A DNA stretch of 64,000 nucleotides from Aliigemmobacter aestuarii (GTDB lineage: Bacteria; Pseudomonadota; Alphaproteobacteria; Rhodobacterales; Rhodobacteraceae), in assembly GCF_004799285.1 (NCBI RefSeq), contig NZ_SSND01000003.1:434001-498000 (forward strand). The letters run 5' to 3'. The position numbers and the translations under genes were made by a program. Of the stretch, positions 42,043 to 51,021 are shown one piece after another (position 1 is the first letter of the stretch; each line of letters opens with the position of its first letter). The notes under the pieces were generated by a model that saw nothing but the letters and a program-made list of their open reading frames with translations, had not been told where the DNA came from and did not search any database.

Positions 42043-43422
42043 ATGGATCACGACGACCTGCGCCATTGGTCGAAGCGCGCCGCCGACTGGGCGCATGACT
42101 ATCACCGGGAGCTGCGCGACCGGCCGGTGCGCGCCCCGCTGGTGCCGGGGGCCGTGGCCGCGCATCTGCCGGCCTCCCCCCCGGACGGCGCCGAACCGAT
42201 GGAGAGGATCTGGGATGACTTCACCCGGATCGTGCCGCCTGGCATGACCCATTGGCAGCACCCCCGCTTCTTCGCCTATTTCCCGGCCAATGCCGCGCCC
42301 GCCTCGATGCTGGCCGAACAGCTGGCCAACGCGATCGCCGCGCAGGGCATGATCTGGCAGACCTCGCCTGCCGTGACCGAGATCGAGACGGTGATGATCG
42401 ACTGGCTAAGGCAGGCGCTCGGCCTTGCCGAGGGGTTCAGGGGCACGATTCATGACAGCGCCACGACCGCGACACTTTCAGCGGTGCTGACCATGCGCGA
42501 AGCCGCCCTCGGGTTCGAGGGGCTGTCGAAAGGGCTGTCGGGTGGCCCGGTCCTGCGGCTTTATGCAAGTGCGGAAACCCATTCCAGCGTGGACAAGGCC
42601 GCGCGCCTTTCCGGGATCGGCCAGGACAATCTGGTCAAGATCGCGACCGACGGGCGGAACGCGATGAAACCCGGCGCTCTGGCGGACGCGATCCGTGCCG
42701 ATCTGGACGCCGGGCTGAAGCCCGCCGGGGTGATCCTTTGTGCAGGCGGCACCTCGGTCGGGGCCTTCGACCGGATCGCCGATTCGATCGAGGTCGCCCG
42801 CACCTTCGGCTTGCCCGTCCATGTCGATGCCGCCTGGGCCGGGTCGGCCATGATCTGCCCCGAGTTCCGCGCGCTGTGGGAGGGGATCGACGGCGCCGAC
42901 AGCATCGTCTTCAACCCGCACAAATGGCTTGGTGCGCAGTTTGACTGCGCGGTGCAGTTCCTTCGCGATCCGGGCCCGCAGATCCGCACGCTTGGGCTGC
43001 GGCCCGTCTATCTGGAAACCGCGGGCCAGGAAGAGATCACCAATTACAACGAATGGACCGTCCCCCTGGGCCGCAGGTTCCGTGCGTTGAAGCTGTGGTT
43101 CCTGATGCGCGCCTACGGGCTTGAGGGCCTGCGCGCGCGCATCCGCAACCATGTGGCCTGGGCCGGAGAGCTGCGCGATGCGCTTGCCGCCCTGCCCGGG
43201 GTCGAGATCGTGACCGAACCCAGCCTGTCCCTGTTCACCTTCGCGTTGCCCACCGAAGAGGCGACCGCGGACCTTCTGGCGCGGATCAATGACGATGGCC
43301 GGGTCTACCTGACACAGACGCGTCACCGGGGGCGCTATGTGATCCGGGTGCAGGTGGGCCAGTTCGACTGCACGCGCGAGGATGTGATCTGCGTGGCCGA
43401 GGTGATCGGCGACCTGCTCTGA
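42043..43422 (+). CDS. PLP-dependent decarboxylase (aromatic-L-amino-acid decarboxylase family)
   Basis: 459 residues from ATG 42043 (GGAGGG ribosome site). Group II decarboxylase: His180 (ASAETHSSVDKA, stacks on PLP), Asp262 (HVDAAWAG), PLP lysine Lys294 (NPHKWLGAQF), and the N-terminal segment THWQHPRFFAYFPANAA typical of DOPA/tryptophan decarboxylases. Substrate likely an aromatic amino acid. A G/C hairpin (41951-41967) lies upstream. Divergent from cysS by 284 bases. Confidence 0.9.
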   Translation: MDHDDLRHWSKRAADWAHDYHRELRDRPVRAPLVPGAVAAHLPASPPDGAEPMERIWDDFTRIVPPGMTHWQHPRFFAYFPANAAPASMLAEQLANAIAAQGMIWQTSPAVTEIETVMIDWLRQALGLAEGFRGTIHDSATTATLSAVLTMREAALGFEGLSKGLSGGPVLRLYASAETHSSVDKAARLSGIGQDNLVKIATDGRNAMKPGALADAIRADLDAGLKPAGVILCAGGTSVGAFDRIADSIEVARTFGLPVHVDAAWAGSAMICPEFRALWEGIDGADSIVFNPHKWLGAQFDCAVQFLRDPGPQIRTLGLRPVYLETAGQEEITNYNEWTVPLGRRFRALKLWFLMRAYGLEGLRARIRNHVAWAGELRDALAALPGVEIVTEPSLSLFTFALPTEEATADLLARINDDGRVYLTQTRHRGRYVIRVQVGQFDCTREDVICVAEVIGDLL

Positions 43423-43461
43423 CCCCGAAGCCGCTGGACAGGCGGCGCCCGCCGCGTTTAT

Positions 43462-43477
43462 CTGAACGAACGTTCAG
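43462..43477. promoter_or_regulatory. TetR-family-type operator upstream of the SDR gene
   Basis: CTGAACG-AA-CGTTCAG, an inverted repeat of 7-base arms with a 2-base centre, ends 18 bases before the SDR start. GAACG/CGTTC half sites are typical for TetR regulators of acyl-CoA catabolism. No tetR gene in the window. Confidence 0.6.
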
Positions 43478-43495
43478 TTCAGCGGAGGGGATGCA

Positions 43496-44248
43496 ATGCG
43501 GATCGGTAGCGTGAAGGCGATCATCACCGGCGGGGCCTCGGGGCTTGGCGCCGCCACTGCGCGCGGGTTTCGCGCGGCGGGGGCAGAGGTTGCGCTGTTC
43601 GACCGGGACGCGGAGCGCGGCGCGGCCCTTGCGGCCGAGATCGGGGCAAGCTTCCATGCCGTGGACGTGACCGACGAAGCCTCGGTCGCGGCGGGACTTG
43701 CCGCGGCGAAGGCGGCGATGGGGGGGATCAACGTGGCCGTGAACTGCGCGGGCATCGCCACGGGCGAGCGCACCGTCGGGCGCGACGGGCCGCACCGGCT
43801 GGAAACCTTCCGCCGCACGATCGACATCAACCTTGTGGGAACCTTCAACGTGGCGCGACTGGCCGCAGCCGAGATGGCCGGGAACGATCCGCAGGACGGC
43901 GAGAGGGGCGTGATCGTCAACACCGCCTCGATCGCGGCCTTCGACGGGCAGAAGGGACAGGCGGCCTATGCCGCCTCGAAGGCGGGGATTGCGGGCATGA
44001 CGCTGCCGATGGCGCGGGATCTTGCGGCACAGGCCGTGCGGGTCTGCGCGATTGCGCCGGGGATCATGGAAACCCCGATGCTGAAGGGGCTGCCGCAAGA
44101 GGTGCAGGACGGGCTCGCGGCCGAGGTTACGTTTCCCAAACGGCTTGGCCGGCCCGAGGAATTCGCCGCACTGGCACGGTTCATCGTGGAATGCGGCTAT
44201 CTGAACGGCGAGGTAATCCGCCTTGACGGTGCGCTCAGGATGCGCTGA
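43496..44248 (+). CDS. Short-chain dehydrogenase, 3-hydroxyacyl-CoA dehydrogenase type II-like
   Basis: 250 residues. Rossmann TGGASGLG (11-18), NCAG, catalytic Ser145 ([21 protein letters not shown]), Tyr158 and Lys162. The insertion [32 protein letters not shown] matches HSD10-type enzymes, which oxidise 3-hydroxyacyl-CoA or 2-methyl-3-hydroxybutyryl-CoA. Ribosome site GGAGGGG. Convergent with an AMACR-like gene (18 bases apart), together suggesting branched-chain acyl-CoA breakdown. Confidence 0.88.
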   Translation: MRIGSVKAIITGGASGLGAATARGFRAAGAEVALFDRDAERGAALAAEIGASFHAVDVTDEASVAAGLAAAKAAMGGINVAVNCAGIATGERTVGRDGPHRLETFRRTIDINLVGTFNVARLAAAEMAGNDPQDGERGVIVNTASIAAFDGQKGQAAYAASKAGIAGMTLPMARDLAAQAVRVCAIAPGIMETPMLKGLPQEVQDGLAAEVTFPKRLGRPEEFAALARFIVECGYLNGEVIRLDGALRMR

Positions 44249-44266
44249 GGGGCGCGGGCGTCAGGC

Positions 44267-45349
44267 TCAGGCACCCCAGCGGGACAGGGCCTCGTCTGCT
44301 GTGATCCCGGCCAACTGTTCCCCGGCCTGCCCCGGCGTTTCCGAAAGCCGCGGCGCGGGGGCGGGTTCCGGCCCTTCCGGCCCCGCGACGAAGGTGCCGC
44401 GTGCAAGGTTGTGGGGATGGCGCGTGGCCTCGTCCAGCGTCAGGACGGGCACGGCGCAGGCATCGGTTCCGGCAAAGACCGCCGCCCAGTGATCCCGCCC
44501 CTGCCCCGCGATCACCGCCGCCAGGCGGTCGCGCAGCGCGGGCCAGTTGGCCGGGTCGTCCCGGTCGGGAAGCGCGGCCGGATCAAGCCCCAGCCCCGCA
44601 AGCAGCGCCTGCCAGAACTTCGGCTCGATCGCACCGACCGCCAGATGCCCGCCGCAGGCGCAGGCGTAGCAGGTGTAGAAGGGCGCGGCCCCGTCAAGGA
44701 TGTTGGCCTCGCGTCGGTCCTGCCACTGGCCCTCGTTGCGCATCGCGTGGATCATCGCGGAAAGATGCGCCACCCCGTCGGTGATCGCCGCATCCACCAC
44801 CTGCCCGCGCCCGGTGCGCGCCGCCGCAAACAGCGCGGCGACGATCCCGAAGGCCAGATAGATCCCGCCGCCGCCGAAATCCCCCAGAAGGTTCAGCGGC
44901 GGCACCGGGCGGCCTTCCGGCCCGATGCCATGAAGCGCGCCCGTCAGCGCCAGATAGGTGATGTCATGGCCCGCCGCCTGCGCCAGCGGGCCGCTTTGCC
45001 CCCAGCCCGTCATCCGTCCATAGACCAGCCGGGGATGATCGGGAAAATCGCCGGGGCCAAGCCCCAGCCGTTCCATCACCCCCGGCCGCATCCCCTCGAT
45101 CACCACATCGGCGCGGGCGATCAGGCGCCGCGCCACGGCCAGCCCGTCGGGTGCCTTCAGATCCAGGCGCAGGCAGGGCCGCCCCCGGTTCAGGATGTCG
45201 TTTCTCAGGCCAAAGATATGGCCCGCGCCGGGCCGGTCGATGCGGATCACATCGGCCCCCATGTCCGCCAGCGTCATCGCGGCAAAGGGCGTGGGGCCGA
45301 GCCCCGCAATCTCGACCACGCGGATGCCGTCCAGGGGCCCCGGCCTCAT
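44267..45349 (-). CDS. Alpha-methylacyl-CoA racemase-like CoA enzyme (CaiB/BaiF family)
   Basis: 360 residues from ATG 45349, which overlaps the stop of the ABC-F gene (ATGA). Seen: VVEIAGLGPTPFAAMTLADMGADVIRID, LKAPDG, GWGQSGPLAQAAGHDITYLALTG (catalytic His128) and LLGDFGGGG (catalytic Asp region) as in AMACR, rather than the CoA-transferase Asp. Interconverts R/S 2-methylacyl-CoAs before beta-oxidation in the family. Coupled to the unrelated ABC-F gene. Confidence 0.9.
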   Translation of the reverse strand: MRPGPLDGIRVVEIAGLGPTPFAAMTLADMGADVIRIDRPGAGHIFGLRNDILNRGRPCLRLDLKAPDGLAVARRLIARADVVIEGMRPGVMERLGLGPGDFPDHPRLVYGRMTGWGQSGPLAQAAGHDITYLALTGALHGIGPEGRPVPPLNLLGDFGGGGIYLAFGIVAALFAAARTGRGQVVDAAITDGVAHLSAMIHAMRNEGQWQDRREANILDGAAPFYTCYACACGGHLAVGAIEPKFWQALLAGLGLDPAALPDRDDPANWPALRDRLAAVIAGQGRDHWAAVFAGTDACAVPVLTLDEATRHPHNLARGTFVAGPEGPEPAPAPRLSETPGQAGEQLAGITADEALSRWGA

Positions 45350-47163
45350 CCGGCGCGCTCTTCCAGCGTCAGCCATTCCTCTTCGGCCGAGATGAGCGCG
45401 GCCTGCCGTTCGGCCAGCATCTCGGACGCCTTGCGGAACTTCACGGGTTCCTTCGTGAACAGGTCGGGCGAGGCCAGCAGGTCGGACAGCTTGCCGATTT
45501 CAGCCTCCAGCCTTTCGATCAACGCGGGCAACTCTTCGAGCCGCTTGCGTTCGGTGAAGCTCAGCCCATCGGGCTTGCGGGGCGCGACCACCTTGGCATT
45601 CGGCTTCAAGGATTCCGCAGAATCCTTTGGCCTTGCGTCTTTTTCCGCTTCATCCTTCGGACGCTGCGCCTGATAGTCCGACCACCCCCCCGGATAGGCC
45701 GTAACCCTTCCCGCACCTTCCATCGCGATGGTCTGGGTCGCCACGCGGTCGATGAAATCGCGGTCGTGGCTGACCAGAAGCACGGTCCCGTCATATTCGC
45801 CCAGGATGTCCTGCAACAGGTCCAGCGTCTCGACATCCAGATCGTTCGTCGGTTCGTCGAGGATCAGAAGGTTCGATTCCCGCGCCATCAGCCGCGCCAG
45901 AAGAAGCCGCGCCTTTTCGCCCCCCGAGAGGCTGCGCACCGGGGCGCGGGCCTGCCGTTCGTCGAACAGGAAATCCTTCAGATAGCCCACCACATGCCGG
46001 GGCGTGCCGCGCACCATCACCTGATCGGATGCGCCCGACACGCGCATCTGCGGATCGCCGGTCAGGTTTTCCCAAAGGCTGGCATCGGGATCAAGCTGCG
46101 CGCGGGTCTGGTCGAAGACGGCCACCGACAGGTTGGTGCCAAGCGTGACGCTGCCCGCATCCGGCGCGATCTCGCCCGTCAAGAGCTTCAGCAGCGTGGT
46201 CTTGCCCACCCCGTTCGGCCCGACAAAGGCCACCCGGTCACCGCGCATCACGCGCAGGTCGAAGCCCCGGACGATGGGCCGGTCGCCGAAGGATTTCGTC
46301 AGCCCCTTCGCCTCGATCACGCGCTTGCCCGACACCGGGCCGCTTTCGAATTCCATCGCCGCCGTGCCCTGACGACGGATCTGCGCGGCCCGTTCGTCGC
46401 GCAGCGCGGCCAGCGCCCGCACCCGGCCCTGATTGCGCTTGCGCCGCGCCGAGATGCCCTCGACCGCCCATTTCGCCTCGGCCTTGATCTTGCGGTCGAG
46501 CTTGTGGCGCGCCTCGTCCTCTTCGGCCCAGATCCTGTCGCGCCAGTCCTCGAACCCTTCGAACCCCGCCTCGCGGCGGCGCACCTGCCCCCGGTCGATC
46601 CAGAGCGTGGCCCGCGTCAGCGCCCTGAGGAAGGCGCGGTCGTGGCTGATCAGGACAAAGGCCGCGCGGGTGCCCTGCAACTCGGCCTCAAGCCATTCGA
46701 TCGCCTGGATGTCCAGATGGTTCGTCGGTTCGTCTAGAAGCATCAGTTCCGGCGCCTCGGCCAGAAGCTTGGCCAAGGCTGCGCGCCGCCGTTCCCCGCC
46801 CGAGGCCGTGGCGACCGGCGTCTCTGGCGCGAATTTCAGCCCCTCGGCCACCATCGCCACGCGATAGGCCTGGTCCGCGCCAAGGGCACTGGCGGCATAG
46901 TCGCCAAGCGTGGCAAAGCCCGACAGGTCCGGGTCCTGTTCCATGTAGCCGACGGTGACGCCCGGCGGCACCACGCGTTCGCCCGTATCAGCCTCTACCA
47001 GCCCGGCCATCACCTTCATCAGCGTGGACTTGCCCGACCCGTTCCGCCCGACAAGCGCCACCCGGTCGCCCTGCTGGACGACCAGATCAAGCCCGTCGAA
47101 CACGGGATTGCCCCCGAAGGTCAGTGAGATGCCGGAAAGCTGAAGAAGGGGTGCGCGTGCCAT
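45346..47163 (-). CDS. ABC-F ATPase (Uup-like)
   Basis: 605 residues from ATG 47163. Two ABC domains: Walker A GRNGSGKST and GPNGVGKTT, signature SGGERRRAALA and LSGGEKARLLLA, Walker B LMLLDEPTNHLD and LLILDEPTNDLD; the interdomain linker (about 235-300) is basic. A C-terminal coiled coil (RLEELPALIERLEAEIGKLSDLL) as in Uup. Soluble, ribosome-associated in the family; no membrane segments. A promoter is expected in the 151 bases before it. Confidence 0.93.
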   Translation of the reverse strand: MARAPLLQLSGISLTFGGNPVFDGLDLVVQQGDRVALVGRNGSGKSTLMKVMAGLVEADTGERVVPPGVTVGYMEQDPDLSGFATLGDYAASALGADQAYRVAMVAEGLKFAPETPVATASGGERRRAALAKLLAEAPELMLLDEPTNHLDIQAIEWLEAELQGTRAAFVLISHDRAFLRALTRATLWIDRGQVRRREAGFEGFEDWRDRIWAEEDEARHKLDRKIKAEAKWAVEGISARRKRNQGRVRALAALRDERAAQIRRQGTAAMEFESGPVSGKRVIEAKGLTKSFGDRPIVRGFDLRVMRGDRVAFVGPNGVGKTTLLKLLTGEIAPDAGSVTLGTNLSVAVFDQTRAQLDPDASLWENLTGDPQMRVSGASDQVMVRGTPRHVVGYLKDFLFDERQARAPVRSLSGGEKARLLLARLMARESNLLILDEPTNDLDVETLDLLQDILGEYDGTVLLVSHDRDFIDRVATQTIAMEGAGRVTAYPGGWSDYQAQRPKDEAEKDARPKDSAESLKPNAKVVAPRKPDGLSFTERKRLEELPALIERLEAEIGKLSDLLASPDLFTKEPVKFRKASEMLAERQAALISAEEEWLTLEERAG

Positions 47164-47314
47164 CCGCCCGAGATATGCCGCGGCCCCTGCGGCGTCAATC
47201 CGGCCTTGGGGCAAGGTCGGGGAACATGGCGGGTTGGCGATTGCCCGCAAGGGGCCGAGTTGATAGAAGCCCCTGCAGACCCGTAACGGTTCCCGCTCTG
47301 GTGGCAATTCGCTC

Positions 47315-48346
47315 ATGCAATTCTTTCCTCTGTCCGCCACGCCAGCCAAAGACCTGATCCTTGACCGGAACGTCTTCTTCGAGGCGGAAGGCGTCTTTCG
47401 CACCATTCCGTCGCGGATGATGCTGACCGCGCCGCACGGTCTGGTCATCGCGGATGGCGGGATCGTCTTTCGCAAGCAGCAGCGGATCGTGGCCGACGGC
47501 GGCAAGGTCTGGCTTCTGGGCGAGGGTGAGGTTCCGGTTCCCGACCGGCTCTTGCGGCCGATCGAGGATCGCGTGTCCCACGAAAACGCGATCGTTCTGG
47601 GGTTTCACAACCGGATATACGAAAACATCGGCCATTTCATCGCCGACCAGCTGCCGGTTCTGAACTGGGACCAAAAGCTTTGGGATGCGGGCTTCCGGCG
47701 CATCGTGGTCTGCCTTGTGCGGCTGGAGATGCTGCAGGACCGGATCCGCGAACTGATCGCCACCTTCAGCAAGCTGCCCTTCGAGGTGGTCTTCGAACCG
47801 CTTGCCGGGCGCATCCGCCTGAAACATGCCTTCATCCCCCAGGCCGTCAGCCGCCACCCGATGGGCAAGTCGCGGGCCCTGCCGGATCTGATCCGGCGGG
47901 CATCGCTGGGGGCCGGGTCCACCGCCCCCACGGCGCGGGCGATCTATGTCTCGCGCCTGGATGCATCCGATCGCAGGCCCTTCGACGAACCCGACCTTGC
48001 CCGAGCGTTCGAGGATCGCGGCTTCCGGACCGTCCGGGCCTCCGAACTGAATGTCGAGGATGCAGCGCGCGTCTTTGGAGCCGCCGACATCGTGGTCGGG
48101 CCTCTGGGCGCGGCACTGGGGCACATGATCTATTGCCGTCCCGGAACGCGCGTCCTGTTCTTCACGCCCGAAAACGCCAACGGCGGCTGGTTCCACACAC
48201 TGGGTGAGCTTTTCGGGCTTGAGACGCTGACCTATTACACGCCAACCATAGAAACCGGCCCGAAAATCCGGTTTTCCCTCGATTTCCCGGTCGACAGGGA
48301 AAGGCTTTTCGCCGCCGTTGACGCGTTTTCGAAGGGGATGGGCTGA
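47315..48346 (+). CDS. GT61-like glycosyltransferase (DUF563), copy 1
   Basis: 343 residues. Seen: NIGHFIADQLPVLNWDQKLWDAGFRRIVV, YVSRLDASDRRPFDEPDLARAFEDRGFRTVRASELNVEDAARVFGAADIVVGPLGAALGHMIYCRPGTRVLFF. These match the GT61 (EOGT/plant xylosyltransferase-like) C-terminal half with the GPLGAALGHM motif. Cytoplasmic; donor and acceptor unknown. Weak ribosome site. Paralogue of the next gene (stop and start overlap by 1 base, TGATG). Confidence 0.8.
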   Translation: MQFFPLSATPAKDLILDRNVFFEAEGVFRTIPSRMMLTAPHGLVIADGGIVFRKQQRIVADGGKVWLLGEGEVPVPDRLLRPIEDRVSHENAIVLGFHNRIYENIGHFIADQLPVLNWDQKLWDAGFRRIVVCLVRLEMLQDRIRELIATFSKLPFEVVFEPLAGRIRLKHAFIPQAVSRHPMGKSRALPDLIRRASLGAGSTAPTARAIYVSRLDASDRRPFDEPDLARAFEDRGFRTVRASELNVEDAARVFGAADIVVGPLGAALGHMIYCRPGTRVLFFTPENANGGWFHTLGELFGLETLTYYTPTIETGPKIRFSLDFPVDRERLFAAVDAFSKGMG

Positions 48347-49392
48347 TGCGGTTCCTCACACTTTCGGAAACAGCCCATTCGACGGGGACGCATCCACGCC
48401 AGATCTACCGCGAGGATACCGGCGCGTATCTCGCCGATCCCGACAAGCATGATGTGTGCGCGCCCTTCGGGCTGGTGATCGACGAAGGCGCCGTTTCCCA
48501 TGAGGGAGATGACAGGATCATCCGCGAAGGCGGCAACCTGTGGAAGATCGGGCCGGGCAAGGAGGTTCCGTGCCGGTTCGATGGCACGCCGTCGCCGCGT
48601 GTTCCGAACGCCCCCTTCCACGAGAACTGCGTCATCCTTGGCTTCCATTTCCGCATCTTCAACAACATCGGCCATTTCATCTCGGACCAATTGCCGATCC
48701 TGTTTCACGAGGACCGGCTCTGGGATGCGGGGTTCCGCAAGATCGTCATCAGCCAGATCCGCTCCGAACCGCTGATGGCCCGGATCCGGGAAATGGTGGC
48801 GCTGCTTTGCCGGCATCCGTTCGAGGTGGTCTTTGAAACCCATGCGCGTGAAATCCGAATGCGGCACGCGCTGGTGCCGCAGGGTCTGAGCATCAACCCC
48901 CATGGCAAGGCGCCGGAACTGGCACATCTGTTCCGGCGCGCCCTGCGCCCCGCCCCCGCGCCGGGCGAACGGGTGAAGCTTTACGTCTCGCGCCTCGATG
49001 CGGGCGACCGGCACCCGGTGGATGAGCCGGGGCTGGCGGCCTTTCTGGAGCGGCATGGATACATCACCGTTCGCGCCTCGGAACTGACCATCCCGCAGTC
49101 GCGCGACCTGTTCGGGCGCGCCGAAATCGTGCTGGGGCCGATGGGTGCCGCGCTGGCGCATATGGTGTTCTGCCAGCCGGGGACGAAACTGGTGGTCTTC
49201 TCGCCCGAGGCGGCGGACGGCAACTGGTTCGGCACGCTGGCGCGCATTCTCGGGCTTGACCTGCTGTCCTACTGGACGCCCCATACCGGCGAAAGGACGG
49301 AACTGCGCCGCTTCAGCGAAGATTTCGCCGTCGACCGCGACAGGCTTCTTGCCGTGACCGAGGATTTCGCCGCCGGCCGGGTCGCCGTCTAG
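48346..49392 (+). CDS. GT61-like glycosyltransferase (DUF563), copy 2
   Basis: 348 residues, a tandem paralogue of the preceding gene: NIGHFISDQLPILFHEDRLWDAGFRKIVISQI, PFEVVFETHAREIRMRHALVPQG, YVSRLDAGDRHPVDEPGLAAFLERHGYITVRASELTI and GPMGAALAHMVFCQPGTKLVVFSPE. Both copies keep the same motifs, so both are probably active and may act on successive sugars of a surface polysaccharide. Confidence 0.8.
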   Translation: MRFLTLSETAHSTGTHPRQIYREDTGAYLADPDKHDVCAPFGLVIDEGAVSHEGDDRIIREGGNLWKIGPGKEVPCRFDGTPSPRVPNAPFHENCVILGFHFRIFNNIGHFISDQLPILFHEDRLWDAGFRKIVISQIRSEPLMARIREMVALLCRHPFEVVFETHAREIRMRHALVPQGLSINPHGKAPELAHLFRRALRPAPAPGERVKLYVSRLDAGDRHPVDEPGLAAFLERHGYITVRASELTIPQSRDLFGRAEIVLGPMGAALAHMVFCQPGTKLVVFSPEAADGNWFGTLARILGLDLLSYWTPHTGERTELRRFSEDFAVDRDRLLAVTEDFAAGRVAV

Positions 49393-49405
49393 CCTGCCAC
49401 CGCTC

Positions 49406-50164
49406 CTAGCCTGCGACCGCCCTCAACGCGCGGGCGCGCGCGGGGGGGACCGCGCTGATCTCGAGCCCGGTGAACACATGCAGCGTGTTCAGGTCGCGGT
49501 CGATCACCGCGTGGTCCGAAACCCAGCCCCCCATCATCAGATAGGTCCTCAGAAGCGGCGGCATGGCGGCCAGCGCCGTGCGGGCGTCGGGCGTGATCCG
49601 CGCAAGCGTGCGGGCATAGCGGACGACGTCGGGCATCTTCACGCGCGGGCGCCATCGGATCGGTGCCAGATGCCGATCCTTCAGCATGGCCAGGGAATCG
49701 CGATAGCCCTCGGCATCGGTCCCGTCGAACGAGGAACAGCCGAACAGCATCGCGATGCCGTTGTCGTCCACGAACCGGGTGACGGCCCCCCAGGCAAGGC
49801 GCAGGATGTCGGGATCGGCCGCATGGTCGGGATGGATGCAGAAGCGCCCCATCTCGACCAGCTTGCCCGGAAAGGCGCGCAGGCGGCCAAGGTCATAGAA
49901 CTGCGCGGAATAGCTGGCCCCGATCTGCCGGCCATCGTTCAGCGGCAGAAGCCGGAAGCAGCCCAGAAGCGCGCCGCCGGGATGTTGTTCGATCAGCACA
50001 TGGCGGCAGATTTCGTCGAAGGCGTCGGCATCGCGCCCGTCGGGCCGGGCGGTGCCGCCGCGCGTGGTGATGAAGGCCAGATGGCGCAGGCGTTGCGCGC
50101 GGTCGATATCCGCGGCCCCCTCGGCCAGCCGCGCCTGCAGGCACCCCTTGACGATCGGCTCCAT
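49406..50164 (-). CDS. olsB: L-ornithine N(alpha)-acyltransferase-like protein (OlsB type)
   Basis: 252 residues from ATG 50164 (ATG 50188 possible). GNAT-related acyltransferase with RAQRLRHLAFITTRGG, DEICRHVLIEQHPGGALLGCFRLLP, YSAQFYDLGRLRAFPGKLVEMGRFCIHPD and PDILRLAWGAVTRFVDDNGIAMLFGCSSF, the OlsB order. Transfers a 3-hydroxyacyl group from ACP to ornithine, first step of ornithine-lipid synthesis. The second enzyme (OlsA) is not adjacent. Converges with the GT61 genes. Confidence 0.82.
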   Translation of the reverse strand: MEPIVKGCLQARLAEGAADIDRAQRLRHLAFITTRGGTARPDGRDADAFDEICRHVLIEQHPGGALLGCFRLLPLNDGRQIGASYSAQFYDLGRLRAFPGKLVEMGRFCIHPDHAADPDILRLAWGAVTRFVDDNGIAMLFGCSSFDGTDAEGYRDSLAMLKDRHLAPIRWRPRVKMPDVVRYARTLARITPDARTALAAMPPLLRTYLMMGGWVSDHAVIDRDLNTLHVFTGLEISAVPPARARALRAVAG

Positions 50165-50271
50165 CCCGTCACCCCGCGGGGCTGGCACATTCGCCGCCCC
50201 CTCGCGCCACTTATGCGCGCCCGCACCCTGTCAGGCAAGCATGACAGATGCCTGAAGCCGCCCGGGCGGGG

Positions 50272-50775
50272 TCAGAGCCCCTCCAGCGCCTCGGGCCGCA
50301 GGTTGCCGATATTGCCCAGAAGCTGGCGCAGGAAAGTCACGCCCTTGATGTTGCTGTCGGTCACGCGCCGCGACAGGACGACGGCGCGGCCCTGTTCAAG
50401 GCCGAAGCGTTCCACGTTCTCGACCACGCCCGACTCGGTGAAGGTGACGGCCACGACCTGCCGGTCGATCTCTTTGGGTTCGCGCGGGCCGTAGAACTCC
50501 CACCGGCTTTGCACATAGTACCAGCCGACATCGTTCAGAAGCCCCGCCGCCGAGGGACGGCCGATCTTTTCGGCGACCGTCTCGCGCGTGTCCACGCCGA
50601 CCTGGACCTGTTCCAGATCCGTGTCGGTGGGCACATAGCCGTGATTGCGATAGACCGAGGCACAACCCGCCATGACAATCAGCGCAACCAGCGTCACGGC
50701 CAGAAGCGTCAGGCGATGCAGCCAGAGCCCCGGTCCCGCCGCGCGCGGCGTCTTCGTCACAGCCGCCAGATCCAT
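50272..50775 (-). CDS. bamE: Outer-membrane assembly lipoprotein BamE (SmpA/OmlA)
   Basis: 167 residues from ATG 50775. Hydrophobic helix then a lipobox-like MAGC (about residues 36-39), then the SmpA/OmlA domain: YVPTDTDLEQVQVGVDTRETVAEKIGRPS, WYYVQSRWEFYGPREPKEIDRQVVAVTF. A subunit of the BAM outer-membrane protein insertase. Divergent from yceD with a structured 246-base spacer. Confidence 0.9.
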   Translation of the reverse strand: MDLAAVTKTPRAAGPGLWLHRLTLLAVTLVALIVMAGCASVYRNHGYVPTDTDLEQVQVGVDTRETVAEKIGRPSAAGLLNDVGWYYVQSRWEFYGPREPKEIDRQVVAVTFTESGVVENVERFGLEQGRAVVLSRRVTDSNIKGVTFLRQLLGNIGNLRPEALEGL

Positions 50776-50821
50776 CCTGCCCCCTTGCCGGCCCAAATGC
50801 CGCCTCTTGCCTTGCGGGGCC

Positions 50822-50879
50822 AAGCCCCTTATTTCCGGCCCCGACCCGATCTGTCGGGGGCCTTGTCCCCTAAGGGCTT
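50822..50879. repeat. Nested inverted repeat between bamE and yceD
   Basis: Outer arms AAGCCCCTTA / TAAGGGCTT (one bulge) enclose inner arms GGCCCCGAC / GTCGGGGGCC (one bulge). Could be a structured leader or a binding site; no T-run, so not a clear terminator. Confidence 0.5.
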
Positions 50880-51021
50880 ACAGCAGGATGCGGCCTGTGT
50901 TCAAGAATGGAACGCAGCGGCCGCGGGTTCGCCCCGTCGCCTGCCGGTGCCGGAACCGGATCGCGAAGGACCCGCCGGGGTGATGCAACGCCCCCTTTAG
51001 CGGAACGGAAAGGAAAAGGCG

